Shown piece by piece: positions 50,582-60,652 of a stretch of 64,000 nt of DNA. The notes under the pieces are model-generated. The model searched no databases and was not told the origin of the DNA. It was given only the letters and a program-made list of their open reading frames with translations. The DNA comes from Gilvimarinus japonicus (GTDB lineage Bacteria; Pseudomonadota; Gammaproteobacteria; Pseudomonadales; Cellvibrionaceae): contig NZ_AP031500.1 of assembly GCF_042847215.1 (NCBI RefSeq), forward strand, positions 434,001 to 498,000. Reading direction: 5' to 3'. The translations under genes were made by a program, and so were the position numbers. Positions within the stretch are counted from its first letter, which is position 1; each line of letters begins with the position of its first letter.

Positions 50582-50599
50582 AGTAGTGGCTCCTGCTTT

Positions 50600-51961
50600 T
50601 TACATGGCGTGTTTGGTCAGTTGCTGCACCAGTTTTTGGTGCAAGCCTTCAAAGCTGCCGTTGCTCATAATGACGATGTGGGTGTCGGCCTCGGCCAGCG
50701 CTAAAGTGTCGTGAATTAAGGTGTCTAGCTCGTGGTACAGCTTGGCGGGTACCGGCGAGCTGTTGACCACCTCGTGCATATCCCAATCGGTGTGTGGTGG
50801 TTGATACCAGAGCACATCGTTGGCGTGCACGCAGGAGGGCGCGAGGGCTTTTTTATGGGTGCCTAAGCGCATGGTGTTGGAGCGCGGCTCGATAATGGCA
50901 ATAATTTTGTCGTCGCCAACTCGGGCGCGCAAGCCTTCGAGAGTTGTGTGAATCGCCGTGGGGTGATGGGCAAAGTCGTCGTACACTTTTACGCTGTGTA
51001 TATCGGCGATGCATTCGAGCCGGCGTTTAACGCCTTTAAATTCGGCCAGCGCCCGGGCGCTTACCTCGGGTGTAACACCTACGTGCCGTGCCGCGAGCAT
51101 GGCACCAATGGCGTTGCTGACATTGTGTTGCCCACTCATACCCCACTGAACCTCGGCTACCTGAGTGTCGCCGTCGTACAGAGCAAAGTGCGAGCCGTCG
51201 GCGGCGAGATTTTTACTCTGCCACTGGCCCTCGGGGCCAAAGGTTTGCGATTCGCTCCACAGGCCTTTTTTAATCACACTCTTTAGCGCGGTGTCGTTAG
51301 CCGGATAAATAACGCGGCCATCACCGGGCACAGTGCGCAACAAATGGTGAAATTGTTTTTGAATGTCCGCCAGCGAATCAAAAATATCGGCGTGGTCGAA
51401 TTCCAGATTATTGAGCACTAATGTACGCGGTTGGTAGTGGACAAATTTCGAGCGCTTATCAAAAAACGCGCTGTCGTATTCGTCGGCCTCGATGACAAAA
51501 AAGGGCGTGTCACCCAAGCGCGCCGACTGCGGAAAGTTTTGCGTGACGCCGCCGATTAAAAAGCCCGGCGCCATACCCGCGTACTCTAAAATCCAGGCCA
51601 GTAAACTGGCGGTGGTGGTTTTACCGTGGGTGCCGGCTACCGCTAACACCCACTTGCCGGGCAGCACGTGCTCGCGCAACCACTGAGGGCCGGAGGTGTA
51701 GGGCAGGCCTTTATTAAGCACAGCCTCGACGGCCTCGTTACCGCGGCTTAACGCATTGCCAATAATCACCAGGTCGGGCGCGGGCTCTAGCTGGCGCGGA
51801 TCATAGCCTTGTATTAGCTCAATGCCGGCGGCCTCAAGCTGAGTGCTCATGGGGGGGTAAACGCTTTGATCCGAGCCGGTTACCCGGTGCCCAAGGGCTT
51901 TGGCAAGCTGGGCCAGGCTGCCCATAAATGTGCCGCAAATGCCGAGAATATGTATGTGCAT
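50600..51961 (-). CDS. mpl: UDP-N-acetylmuramate:L-alanyl-gamma-D-glutamyl-meso-diaminopimelate ligase
   Basis: A 453-residue Mur-ligase-family enzyme that recycles cell-wall tripeptide by ligating it to UDP-MurNAc. MHIHILGICGTFMGSLAQLA is the Mpl N-terminus, AVAGTHGKTTTASLLAWIL is the ATP loop, and VYDDFAHHPTAIHTTLEGL and IEPRSNTMRLG complete the signature. First gene of the mpl-ubiX-mvaB-DUF2288 run. Confidence 0.96.
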   Translation of the reverse strand: MHIHILGICGTFMGSLAQLAKALGHRVTGSDQSVYPPMSTQLEAAGIELIQGYDPRQLEPAPDLVIIGNALSRGNEAVEAVLNKGLPYTSGPQWLREHVLPGKWVLAVAGTHGKTTTASLLAWILEYAGMAPGFLIGGVTQNFPQSARLGDTPFFVIEADEYDSAFFDKRSKFVHYQPRTLVLNNLEFDHADIFDSLADIQKQFHHLLRTVPGDGRVIYPANDTALKSVIKKGLWSESQTFGPEGQWQSKNLAADGSHFALYDGDTQVAEVQWGMSGQHNVSNAIGAMLAARHVGVTPEVSARALAEFKGVKRRLECIADIHSVKVYDDFAHHPTAIHTTLEGLRARVGDDKIIAIIEPRSNTMRLGTHKKALAPSCVHANDVLWYQPPHTDWDMHEVVNSSPVPAKLYHELDTLIHDTLALAEADTHIVIMSNGSFEGLHQKLVQQLTKHAM

Positions 51962-52193
51962 AGAAATGTCTGCCCCGCAATAGGTGTCGCGAGCTTAACA
52001 CGAGGCAGGATGCCGCAAAAGTGAGGCAGCACCTTAATCGCGCAAAGAGTCGCGCTTGTGTTTCTCGTCACGGCCGAGCGTATCGTCGGAGTTGTCTTTT
52101 AGGTTATCGCCACAGTCGCTGGCTTTTTCGGCCGCGTCATTTTTGTGCTGTCGCGCCCTGGCGCTTGGGGCGCGTGTTGATGGTGACTTGTTG
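51962..52193. other. Gap between mpl and the adhesin gene
   Basis: The minus strand carries an open frame ending at 52034 with a hydrophilic C-terminus (SDDTLGRDEKHKRDSLRD). Its only ATG starts lie inside the end of the adhesin gene, so I cannot support it as a gene. Confidence 0.3.
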
Positions 52194-55100
52194 TCATCCG
52201 TGCAGTGGCGGCTCGTCTTGCCCCGGTAAAATATCGGGAGGGTCGATGCTGATTGCATCGTCGCCCAGATCATAAATGTCGGCGGCATTATTATCATCCG
52301 TAGTGCCAAAAGTGAGCGCACCGGCGGGCTCGAGTGATTGTAAAAGACTGTCTATCGGTGGCGCTGTGAGGTTCTCTGCGCTGACGTTTACGATGTCAAG
52401 GTAGTCCGCAACTTCGGTGGATACATCGACGCTGGACGTGGTGCCGACGTCGTGATTGGCGACTAAATCCAAGTACGGTTGTAGCGCAGAGTTGTCATGA
52501 TCGGCGAGTGTGAGTAGCTCGCTTTCCGGGGGGCGCGCGTCGCCTGTTAGGGGGCCACTATCGGCGTGACCTGAAGCAACCGGTGGCGCTGGGTTCACGT
52601 CGGGGGCTACTCCGCTTGTACCTTGGTTTGCTGTTTGGATTGGCGTCAAGGTTGGTGGTTGGGTGCCACTTTGTACGGTAAGGCTAAACACCGTATCAAT
52701 GGATTGCCCTTGCGGGTCGGTGGCGGTCACGCTGATTTGGGTGGTGCCGATGTCTGCGCCATCAGGTGTACCGCTGAACACACCGGTGCTGGCATCAAAA
52801 CTGAGCCAGTTGGGTAGAGTGCCGGTGGACAGCGTTAAGGTATCGCCGGTATCGACGTCCGTAAAGGTGCCAGCGGGCAGTGAAAAGTGGAAGGCGGTAT
52901 CTTCACTGGCCGCCTGACTGGTCACCACATGGCTGACGACCGGCGCGTCGTTGGTGCCGGTCAGGTGTATCGTAATGGCGTCTGAGATTGTCGAGTTGGC
53001 GCCACTGGCGTCAGTAACGGTAATGGGGATGACAATATCCAGCGGTTCACCGGCGGCCAAGTGCTGGTAGGCAGGGTCGGACGGGTTAAAAGTGAAGGTG
53101 TCTGCCCCCAATGTAAAACCGGGCACGGTTGCAGTGGTAGAAAGGTGTGTTCCCGCTGCGCCTTCACCGCTATCAAAATCGGCCACCAACATTTGGTGCG
53201 ATATCACGCCGTCGTCTTCGTTGCGCACATACGTATTGCGCCCCACCAGATAGGGCGCATCGTTGCTGCCGGTAATTTGAATGGTCAGGCTACCGGTATC
53301 GGTGGCGCCAGTGGCATCGGTGACGGTGAGTGGGATGGTTAGGGTCTCGACCCTGCCGGCGGGTAGGTGGTTATACGCGCGGTCGGTGGGGTTAAAGCTC
53401 CAGCTACCGTCGCTGTGCAGGCTAAAGCCATCCACTGTGGCGTGCGTGGCGTAGCTAAGCGTATCGCCCGTGTCCGGGTCGGTGGCCGTGATTTGGCCAC
53501 TAAGCCACAAGCCGCCCTCGGTCGTCGTTTGGGTCGACACCGGGTTTAAAGTGGGCGCATCGTTGGTGTTGCTCACCGTAAGATCAAAAGTGGTGCTGAC
53601 TTTAGCGCCGTGGCTGTCGGTGGCGGTCACGGTAAGTGCGGTGGTGCCGACATCGGCGTTGCTCGGTGTGCCCGTAAAGGTGCCCGAACTGGCATCAAAG
53701 CTGAGCCAGCTGGGTAGAGTGCCGGTGGAAAGCGTTAAGGTATCGCCGGTATCAATATCAGCGAACGTGCCGGTTGGCACCGCAAACTGAAAGGCCGTAT
53801 CTTCGTTGGCACTTTGGGTGCTGATGACCTGGCTGACGGTTGGGGCATCGTTGCTGCCGGTAATGGTGACGGTTACCGTTTGATCGACCGAGCCTCCATG
53901 CCCATCGGTAGCTCGCACGGTAAACGTCTCGTGCTCCTGTTGCCCGTCCAGAAGGTGTTGAGTGCGATGGCCTTGATCCAGCCGGTAAGCCCACTCGCCA
54001 GAGTTGCCATTGATCGCAAAATAGCCAAAATGGCCGACGCTGGGGTTCGCGGCGCTTACGCTACTGCTGACTACCTGCCAAGTAAGGGTATCGCCAGTGT
54101 CTAGGTCGGTGGCGCTAAGCTGGCCGCGGGCCAGGCTTGTGACGTCCTCTGTGCTGGAGCCCTGAGCGTCAGCCGCTGCGCTGGTAATCACCGGGGTGTC
54201 GTTGGTGCCGGTCAGGTGAATCACCAGGTTTTGCGCCGCGCTTGCGCCTGCACTGTCGGTGACAGTCACCGGAATCGTTAAGGTTTGTGGCTGGCCTGCT
54301 CCAAGGTGCTGATAGGCGGTATCCGAAGGATCAAAGCGCCAGCTGCCGTCAGTGTTCATCGTCAAACCGGCCACGGGCGCGGCGATACCGAAGGTCAGTG
54401 TGTCACCGGTATCCGGGTCGGTCGCTGTCAACTGGCCATGCACCTGCTGGCCGTCCTCACTCACGGTGACGCGGGCGATTGGATTCAGGGTGGGGGCATC
54501 GTTGGCGTTGCTAACCACCAGATTGAAGGTGCTGCTGACCTTAGCTCCGTGGCTGTCGGTAGCGGTTACGGTGAGCGCGGTGGTGCCCACATCGGCATTG
54601 CTCGGTGTGCCCGTAAAGGTGCCCGAGCTGGCATCAAAGCTGAGCCAGCTGGGTAGGGTGCCGGTGGACAGCGTTAAGATATCGCCGGTATCAACGTCCG
54701 TAAAGGTGCCAGCGGGCAGCGCAAAGTGGAAGGCGGTATCTTCACTGGCCGCCTGACTGGTCACCACATGGCTGACGACCGGCGCGTCGTTGGTGCCGGT
54801 CAGGTGTATCGTAATGGCGTCTGAGATTGTCGAGTTGGCGCCACTGGCGTCAGTAACGGTAATGGGGATGACAATATCCAGCGGTTCACCGGCGGCCAAG
54901 TGCTGGTAGGCAGGGTCGGACGGGTTAAAAGTGAAGGTGTCTGCCCCCAATGTAAAACCGGGCACGGTTGCAGTGGTAGAAAGGTGTGTTCCCGCTGCGC
55001 CTTCACCGCTATCAAAATCGGCCACCAACATTTGGTGCGATATCACGCCGTCGTCTTCGTTGCGCACATACGTATTGCGCCCCACCAGATAGGGCGCATC

Positions 55101-58100
55101 GTTGCTGCCGGTAATTTGAATGGTCAGGCTACCGGTATCGGTGGCGCCAGTGGCATCGGTGACGGTGAGTGGGATGGTTAGGGTCTCGACCCTGCCGGCG
55201 GGTAGGTGGTTATACGCGCGGTCGGTGGGGTTAAAGCTCCAGCTACCGTCGCTGTGCAGGCTAAAGCCATCCACTGTGGCGTGCGTGGCGTAGCTAAGCG
55301 TATCGCCCGTGTCCGGGTCGGTGGCCGTGATTTGGCCACTAAGCCACAAGCCGCCCTCGGTCGTCGTTTGGGTCGACACCGGGTTTAAAGTGGGCGCATC
55401 GTTGGTGTTGCTCACCGTAAGATCAAAAGTGGTGCTGACTTTAGCGCCGTGGCTGTCGGTGGCGGTCACGGTGAGTGCGGTGGTGCCCACATCGGCGTTG
55501 CTCGGTGTGCCCGTAAAGGTGCCCGAGCTGGCATCAAAGCTGAGCCAGCTGGGTAGAGTGCCGGTGGATAGCGTTAAGGTATCGCCGGTATCAATATCAG
55601 CGAACGTGCCCGTCGGCAGCGCAAAGTGGAAGGCGGTATCTTCGCTGGCAGCCTGGCTGGTCACCACATGGCTGACGGCCGGGGCGTCGTTGGTGCCGGT
55701 GAGCTGGATTACGAGGCTCCGGTTGTCTGTTGCTCCTGCGCTATCGGTGACGGTGACAGGAATGGTTAAGGTTTGGTTTTGACCGTCTGGCAGGCTTTGG
55801 TATTGATTATGCGAGGGGTCGAAGCTCCAGGAACCGTCGGAGTTAAAGGTTAACCCGTCGACAGCGGTTGCGATATTGAACGTCAGGCTGTCACCGGTAT
55901 CTGGGTCGGTCGCTGTCAACTGGCCGTGCACTTGCTGGCCGTCTTCACTCACGATGACGCGGGCGATTGGGTTTAGGGTGGGGGCATCGTTGGTGTTGTT
56001 AACCACCAGATCAAAGGTGCTGCTGACCTTAGCGCCGTGGCTGTCGGTGGCGGTCACGGTAAGTGCGATGGTGCCCACATCGGCGTTGCTCGGTGTGCCC
56101 GTAAAGGTGCCCGAGCTGGCATCAAAGCTGAGCCAGCTGGGTAGAGTACCGGTGGATAGCGTTAAGGTATCGCCGGTATCAATATCGGCAAAAGTGCCGG
56201 TTGGCACCGCAAATTGAAAGGCCGTATCTTCGTTGGCACTTTGGGTGCTGATGACCTGGCTGACGGTCGGGGCATCGTTGCTGCCGGTAATGGTGACCGT
56301 TACCGTTTGATCGACTGTGCCCCCATGCCCATCGGTAGCTCGCACGGTAAACGTCTCGTGCTCCTGTTGCCCGTCTGGTAGGTGTTGAGTGTGTCGGCTT
56401 TGATCCAGCCGGTAAGCCCACTGACCAGAGTGGGTGTCGATTGCAAATCGACCAAAAAGGCCTACACCGGGGGTTGTGGCGCTTACGCTACTGCTGACCA
56501 CATGCCAAGAAAGGGTGTCCCCAGTGTCTAGGTCGGTGGCGCTAAGCTGGCCGCGGGCCAGGCTTGTGACGTCCTCTGTGCTGGAGCCCTGAGCGTCGGC
56601 CGCTGCGCTGGTAATCACCGGGGTGTCGTTGGTGCCGGTTAGGTGAATCACCAGGTTTTGCGCCGCGCTTGCGCCTGCACTGTCGGTGACAGTCACCGGA
56701 ATCGTTAAGGTTTGTGGCTGGCCTGCTCCAAGGTGCTGATAGGCGGTATCTGAAGGATCAAAGCGCCAGCTGCCGTCAGTGTTCATCGTCAAGCCGGCCA
56801 CGGGCGCGGCGATGTGGTAGACGAGAGAGTCACCGGTATCGACATCGGTGCTCAACATGGTGCCGGTTACCACCGCGCCATCTTCGGTCGCGTTGGCCGC
56901 AGGTGTCGCACTTAGCACGGGCCTATCATCGGTGCCGATGAGCTGAATAACCAGCGTCTGACTCGCCGTGGCCCCCGTAGTATCGGTGCCGGTTACCGGG
57001 ATACTTAGTGTTTGCGGCTGCCCGGCGGCCAGTGATTGGTAGGCCCCATCGCTGGGGTCAAAGCGCCAGCTGCCATCGGTGTTAATGGTAAAACCGGCTA
57101 CGGGCGCGGCTATGCTGTAGACGAGCGAGTCACCGCTATCGATATCGGTGCCCAGCATGGTGCCGGTTATTACCGTGCCATCTTCGGTCATGCTGGCTGT
57201 GGGCACTGCGCTGAGCACGGGTCCATCATTAGTGCCGGTGAGCTGGATCACCAGCGTTTGGGTTGCCGTGGCGCCCAAGGTGTCGGTGACGGTTACCGGG
57301 ATACTCAGTGTTTGCGGTTGCCCAGCCGCCAGTGATTGGTAGGCTCCATCGCTGGGATCAAAGTGCCAGCTGCCGTCGGTGTTTATGCTCAAGCCGGCCA
57401 CGGGCGCGGCGATACTGAAGGTCAGGGTGTCACCGGTATCCGGGTCGGTCGCTGTCAGTTGGCCGTGCACTTGCTGGCCGTCCTCACTCACCGTGACGCG
57501 GGCGATTGGGTTCAGGGTGGGGGCATCGTTGGTGTTGTTAACCACCAGATTGAAAGTGCTGCTGACCTTAGCGCCGTGGCTGTCGGTGGCGGTTACGGTG
57601 AGCGCGGTGGTGCCCACATCGGCGTTGCTCGGTGTGCCCGTAAAGGTGCCCGAGCTGGCATCAAAGCTGAGCCAGCTGGGTAGGGTGCTGGTAGATAGGG
57701 TTAAGCTGTCGCCGGTATCTATATCGGTAAAGGCGCCGTCGGGGATCGCGAATAAGAAGCCGCTGCCCTGGGCGGCGCTCTGGTCGGTTATGGCTGCGGC
57801 AACAGTAGGAGCATCGTTGCTTCCGGTAATGATGACAGAGATCTGTGCGGGAGTTCCATCGGCACTGTGTACGGTAAAGGTGTCGATTAGTTGTGCGCCC
57901 GCCCCTAATTGCTGAATGGCCGGCGCGCTGTTGTTGGCACTGTAGTGCCAGAGGCCGTCAGCGGCAATATCAAAGCTGCCATGCAGTCCTTGCAAGCCGG
58001 TCTGGCTAATAAAGTGATCTTCAGCGGTATCTGGGTCGCCAATCGTCAATTGGCCGCTGGCCAGTAGTTGTGTGTTGCCTTTTACGAGATGATCTTCGAT

Positions 58101-60551
58101 GACCTCGCCACTATGAACTCCGGTAATCAGCGCGCTACCGTTTTGTCCGGTAAGGGTAATGACGAGGTTTTGGCTGGCGCTCGCGCCATGGTCGTCAGTG
58201 ACCGTAATTGGGATGCTCAGCTGTTGCTGTTGGCCGGCGTTGAGGCCCGCATAGGCACTGTCACTCGGGTTAAAACTATAGTGGCCATCGGGGGTGAGGT
58301 GAAAGCCGGGTACCCGTAAGCCACTGCTAAAGGTTGCGCTGTCGGGCAGGTCTGGATCGCTGCTGAGAATTTTTCCGGTAATCACCCCCCCGCCCTCGGT
58401 GGCAACGGCAGGCGTAATGGCGTTGATAACTGGGATGTCATTGGTCCCGGTGAGAGTGATGACAAGGTCTTGCGAGTGGCTGGCGCCGTGCGCATCGGTG
58501 GCGCTAATGGGGATGGTGTAGGTTTGGCTTTGGCCCGCTGACAGAGAGTTGTAATGGTTGTCGGAAGGATTAAAGCTGAAAGAACCGTTAGGGTTAATAG
58601 TGAAGCCTGGCAGTGTTTGGGCTGTGCTAAAACTGATGGTGTCGCCGGTATCACTATCGACGGCCTGTAGTTGTCCGTGGACTGTCGGATCACCTTCGTT
58701 GACGGCAAGTGGGGCGATGGTGCTGAGCACCGGTGCCTGATTGGTCCCGGTTAAAATAAGGGTGATGGTTTGAGTGTCCGAGCCACCCGATGGGTCGGTG
58801 ACTTTAACCGGGATATCGATTTGCTGTACTGAGCCCTCTGCCATAGGTGTGTAAGCGCTGTGGCTAGGGTCAAAGCGGTAGCTGCCATCCGGGCTGAGCC
58901 GAAAACCGGGTACTGGAAAGCTACTGCTAAAAATGAGTCCGTCGGTACCATCTGGGTCTTGAGCGGCGAGTTGACCGAGTACCAACTGACTGCCTTCCAG
59001 TAGGTGTTGCGCCGGTACGGCGGCCATTACCGGCGCGTCGTTAGTTCCCACGACAGTGACGATGACGTGTTGCTGGGTACTGCTGCCGTGCTCGTCGGTA
59101 ACCGATAGTGTAAAGGTCTCTGAGGCGCTAGCACCGCTGGGCAGCGCTTGTGCCGCAGGTAACGACGGGTCAATTTGATAGTGCCATTGGCCGGCCAGTT
59201 GGTCGTAGTGAAAATGGCCAAACTGGCCTTGTTGATCGATGCCCGCCCAGTTTAATTGCGCCTGATGATCGATGTCGGTTGCTTTGACTGAGCCGCTAGC
59301 CTCTGTTGCGCTCGTCATATCCAGTAGGGCGTGAACCTGAGCGCCCGGCAAGAGAGTGGGGCCATCGTTGTTGCCGTTGATGTCGAGTGTAACGGTCGCC
59401 TGCGAGCTTTTACCATGGCTGTTGGCGGTGACTAAAAAGGTATCGCTGACCCGTTCACCAGCCGCGAGTGCCTGCACGGCCGGATTGCGGTTATCCAGTT
59501 GGTAAGCCCATTGCCCACTCGCGTCGATCTGTAGTTGGCCGTATTGACCCCTCGGCGTATCGACGTGCCATTGCGGTGTTTCTTGCGAGCCGGACAACAC
59601 TAGTTGGCCAGTGGCTGAGGTGGTGTAATCTTCCGTTGTGCTGCCCGAATCGACGCCCGCAATGGCGAGCTGGCTACTGCTCGGGGTTATGGGCGATGTC
59701 GTCGCAATAGCGCCAAGAGGTGTTAGGCCTGTGGAAGCTTGGCCACCGGTAGAGGGTAATCTAGAGCCTCCATCGGGTGTTTGATTTGGTTCCTGTGGGG
59801 TACTGGCTATGGGCGGTATGGTACCGACGGGGGTATGGCCATCGGGGGTGGGGGGAGTAGAATTTTCGTCGGTTGTTTGGCCTGATCCCGGTATGGTTGT
59901 CGGGGATTGGGTCGGCGGCTGCGTCGTGCTGTCGACAGCTGGCCCTGTGCTAGTGAGTGGGTGCGGGGTTCCCGTGGTAACTGATTGAGTTAGCGCCGTT
60001 TGCGGCGGTCGCTGCGCAGCGCTGCCCTGTGGCAGAGACTCGCCAGAGGTGGTGCTGACGCTCTGGCCCGGTTGTTGGGTGTTGGGTAGCTCCGTGGTTA
60101 GGTCATTAATGTGCGGTTGCGCCGGGGCGGTTGCGGCTTGCTGGCTTACCGAGGCGTTATTGCTGCGCAGGCTGGTTAAGGCAAACTGCATGGAGCTCGC
60201 GTTATTAACGGCGTGAAATACTCCACCGACCTGGGTGTTGGCGCTCTGGCTCATGGCACTGGCGCCGCTGATCGCCGGACCAATTAACGGGGTGCCACTG
60301 GTACTGTGTGCTAGCGAGTAGGGTTGAGCGTGATAGGCGGCATCTGGGCCGCGAGATATAACTGGGTGACTCGTACCCGAGCTGCTTTGCACTCTTGCGT
60401 CCGGCTCGCTCAGGGGAGAGTCAGGCGCTGGTTGATCCCAGCCAATGGGGGCCTCTTCGATGGCGCTCTGCTCTGACTTTACCGGTGCGGGCCCGTGGGT
60501 TTTTAACGGGTCCGAGGACGGTGGTTGCGGGCCAGTGGGTCGTTTAGCCAT
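52194..60551 (-). CDS. Giant cadherin/VCBS-repeat adhesin, type I secretion substrate candidate
   Basis: A 2785-residue protein. Residues 1-300 are Pro/Thr/Ser-rich and carry no Sec signal. From about 300 come two VCBS-type repeats (SGQWAYQLDNRNPAVQALAA). A long chain of Ig/cadherin-like modules follows, with DPDTGD calcium-type motifs and TNDAP joints. Six dystroglycan-type cadherin modules (LPSWLSFDASSGTFTGTP) recur. The last 170 residues are acidic, and no GGxGxDxxx RTX nonapeptides were seen. Directly upstream on the same strand lie a HlyD adaptor and an ABC transporter, so secretion by type I export is inferred. A 750-bp segment is duplicated exactly within it. Likely role: surface adhesion or biofilm. 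Confidence 0.88.
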   Translation of the reverse strand: MAKRPTGPQPPSSDPLKTHGPAPVKSEQSAIEEAPIGWDQPAPDSPLSEPDARVQSSSGTSHPVISRGPDAAYHAQPYSLAHSTSGTPLIGPAISGASAMSQSANTQVGGVFHAVNNASSMQFALTSLRSNNASVSQQAATAPAQPHINDLTTELPNTQQPGQSVSTTSGESLPQGSAAQRPPQTALTQSVTTGTPHPLTSTGPAVDSTTQPPTQSPTTIPGSGQTTDENSTPPTPDGHTPVGTIPPIASTPQEPNQTPDGGSRLPSTGGQASTGLTPLGAIATTSPITPSSSQLAIAGVDSGSTTEDYTTSATGQLVLSGSQETPQWHVDTPRGQYGQLQIDASGQWAYQLDNRNPAVQALAAGERVSDTFLVTANSHGKSSQATVTLDINGNNDGPTLLPGAQVHALLDMTSATEASGSVKATDIDHQAQLNWAGIDQQGQFGHFHYDQLAGQWHYQIDPSLPAAQALPSGASASETFTLSVTDEHGSSTQQHVIVTVVGTNDAPVMAAVPAQHLLEGSQLVLGQLAAQDPDGTDGLIFSSSFPVPGFRLSPDGSYRFDPSHSAYTPMAEGSVQQIDIPVKVTDPSGGSDTQTITLILTGTNQAPVLSTIAPLAVNEGDPTVHGQLQAVDSDTGDTISFSTAQTLPGFTINPNGSFSFNPSDNHYNSLSAGQSQTYTIPISATDAHGASHSQDLVITLTGTNDIPVINAITPAVATEGGGVITGKILSSDPDLPDSATFSSGLRVPGFHLTPDGHYSFNPSDSAYAGLNAGQQQQLSIPITVTDDHGASASQNLVITLTGQNGSALITGVHSGEVIEDHLVKGNTQLLASGQLTIGDPDTAEDHFISQTGLQGLHGSFDIAADGLWHYSANNSAPAIQQLGAGAQLIDTFTVHSADGTPAQISVIITGSNDAPTVAAAITDQSAAQGSGFLFAIPDGAFTDIDTGDSLTLSTSTLPSWLSFDASSGTFTGTPSNADVGTTALTVTATDSHGAKVSSTFNLVVNNTNDAPTLNPIARVTVSEDGQQVHGQLTATDPDTGDTLTFSIAAPVAGLSINTDGSWHFDPSDGAYQSLAAGQPQTLSIPVTVTDTLGATATQTLVIQLTGTNDGPVLSAVPTASMTEDGTVITGTMLGTDIDSGDSLVYSIAAPVAGFTINTDGSWRFDPSDGAYQSLAAGQPQTLSIPVTGTDTTGATASQTLVIQLIGTDDRPVLSATPAANATEDGAVVTGTMLSTDVDTGDSLVYHIAAPVAGLTMNTDGSWRFDPSDTAYQHLGAGQPQTLTIPVTVTDSAGASAAQNLVIHLTGTNDTPVITSAAADAQGSSTEDVTSLARGQLSATDLDTGDTLSWHVVSSSVSATTPGVGLFGRFAIDTHSGQWAYRLDQSRHTQHLPDGQQEHETFTVRATDGHGGTVDQTVTVTITGSNDAPTVSQVISTQSANEDTAFQFAVPTGTFADIDTGDTLTLSTGTLPSWLSFDASSGTFTGTPSNADVGTIALTVTATDSHGAKVSSTFDLVVNNTNDAPTLNPIARVIVSEDGQQVHGQLTATDPDTGDSLTFNIATAVDGLTFNSDGSWSFDPSHNQYQSLPDGQNQTLTIPVTVTDSAGATDNRSLVIQLTGTNDAPAVSHVVTSQAASEDTAFHFALPTGTFADIDTGDTLTLSTGTLPSWLSFDASSGTFTGTPSNADVGTTALTVTATDSHGAKVSTTFDLTVSNTNDAPTLNPVSTQTTTEGGLWLSGQITATDPDTGDTLSYATHATVDGFSLHSDGSWSFNPTDRAYNHLPAGRVETLTIPLTVTDATGATDTGSLTIQITGSNDAPYLVGRNTYVRNEDDGVISHQMLVADFDSGEGAAGTHLSTTATVPGFTLGADTFTFNPSDPAYQHLAAGEPLDIVIPITVTDASGANSTISDAITIHLTGTNDAPVVSHVVTSQAASEDTAFHFALPAGTFTDVDTGDILTLSTGTLPSWLSFDASSGTFTGTPSNADVGTTALTVTATDSHGAKVSSTFNLVVSNANDAPTLNPIARVTVSEDGQQVHGQLTATDPDTGDTLTFGIAAPVAGLTMNTDGSWRFDPSDTAYQHLGAGQPQTLTIPVTVTDSAGASAAQNLVIHLTGTNDTPVITSAAADAQGSSTEDVTSLARGQLSATDLDTGDTLTWQVVSSSVSAANPSVGHFGYFAINGNSGEWAYRLDQGHRTQHLLDGQQEHETFTVRATDGHGGSVDQTVTVTITGSNDAPTVSQVISTQSANEDTAFQFAVPTGTFADIDTGDTLTLSTGTLPSWLSFDASSGTFTGTPSNADVGTTALTVTATDSHGAKVSTTFDLTVSNTNDAPTLNPVSTQTTTEGGLWLSGQITATDPDTGDTLSYATHATVDGFSLHSDGSWSFNPTDRAYNHLPAGRVETLTIPLTVTDATGATDTGSLTIQITGSNDAPYLVGRNTYVRNEDDGVISHQMLVADFDSGEGAAGTHLSTTATVPGFTLGADTFTFNPSDPAYQHLAAGEPLDIVIPITVTDASGANSTISDAITIHLTGTNDAPVVSHVVTSQAASEDTAFHFSLPAGTFTDVDTGDTLTLSTGTLPNWLSFDASTGVFSGTPDGADIGTTQISVTATDPQGQSIDTVFSLTVQSGTQPPTLTPIQTANQGTSGVAPDVNPAPPVASGHADSGPLTGDARPPESELLTLADHDNSALQPYLDLVANHDVGTTSSVDVSTEVADYLDIVNVSAENLTAPPIDSLLQSLEPAGALTFGTTDDNNAADIYDLGDDAISIDPPDILPGQDEPPLHG
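52884..53633. repeat. Exact 750-bp intragenic duplication, copy 1
   Basis: Identical by line-by-line comparison to 54723-55472 (offset 1839 bp), including synonymous positions, while other modules of the gene differ. This suggests a very recent duplication or gene conversion. Confidence 0.85.
54723..55472. repeat. Exact 750-bp intragenic duplication, copy 2
   Basis: Second copy of the segment at 52884-53633. It encodes the same cadherin-like modules (KVSTTFDLTVSNTNDAPTL through VVTSQAASEDTAF). Confidence 0.85.
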
Positions 60552-60652
60552 AGCGCTATCTCGCTTTACTTAATGATGCCAGTGTTTATTGGCGAGGGTA
60601 GAGTGTTTATTCAATCGCCGCTGCAGTCCTTACCGGGGATGTTGCCGTCCTA

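Noticed and set aside
52034..52321. 95-codon minus-strand ORF with a hydrophilic C-terminus
   Set aside because: Its start lies within the adhesin gene in another frame and no ribosome binding site supports an internal start.
52623..59710. Many plus-strand ORFs inside the adhesin gene
   Set aside because: All lie opposite a single coherent 2785-codon frame with clear domain structure; their repetition mirrors the adhesin repeats.
52194..60551. Calling the adhesin an RTX protein
   Set aside because: No GGxGxDxxx nonapeptide repeats were seen in the translated sequence.
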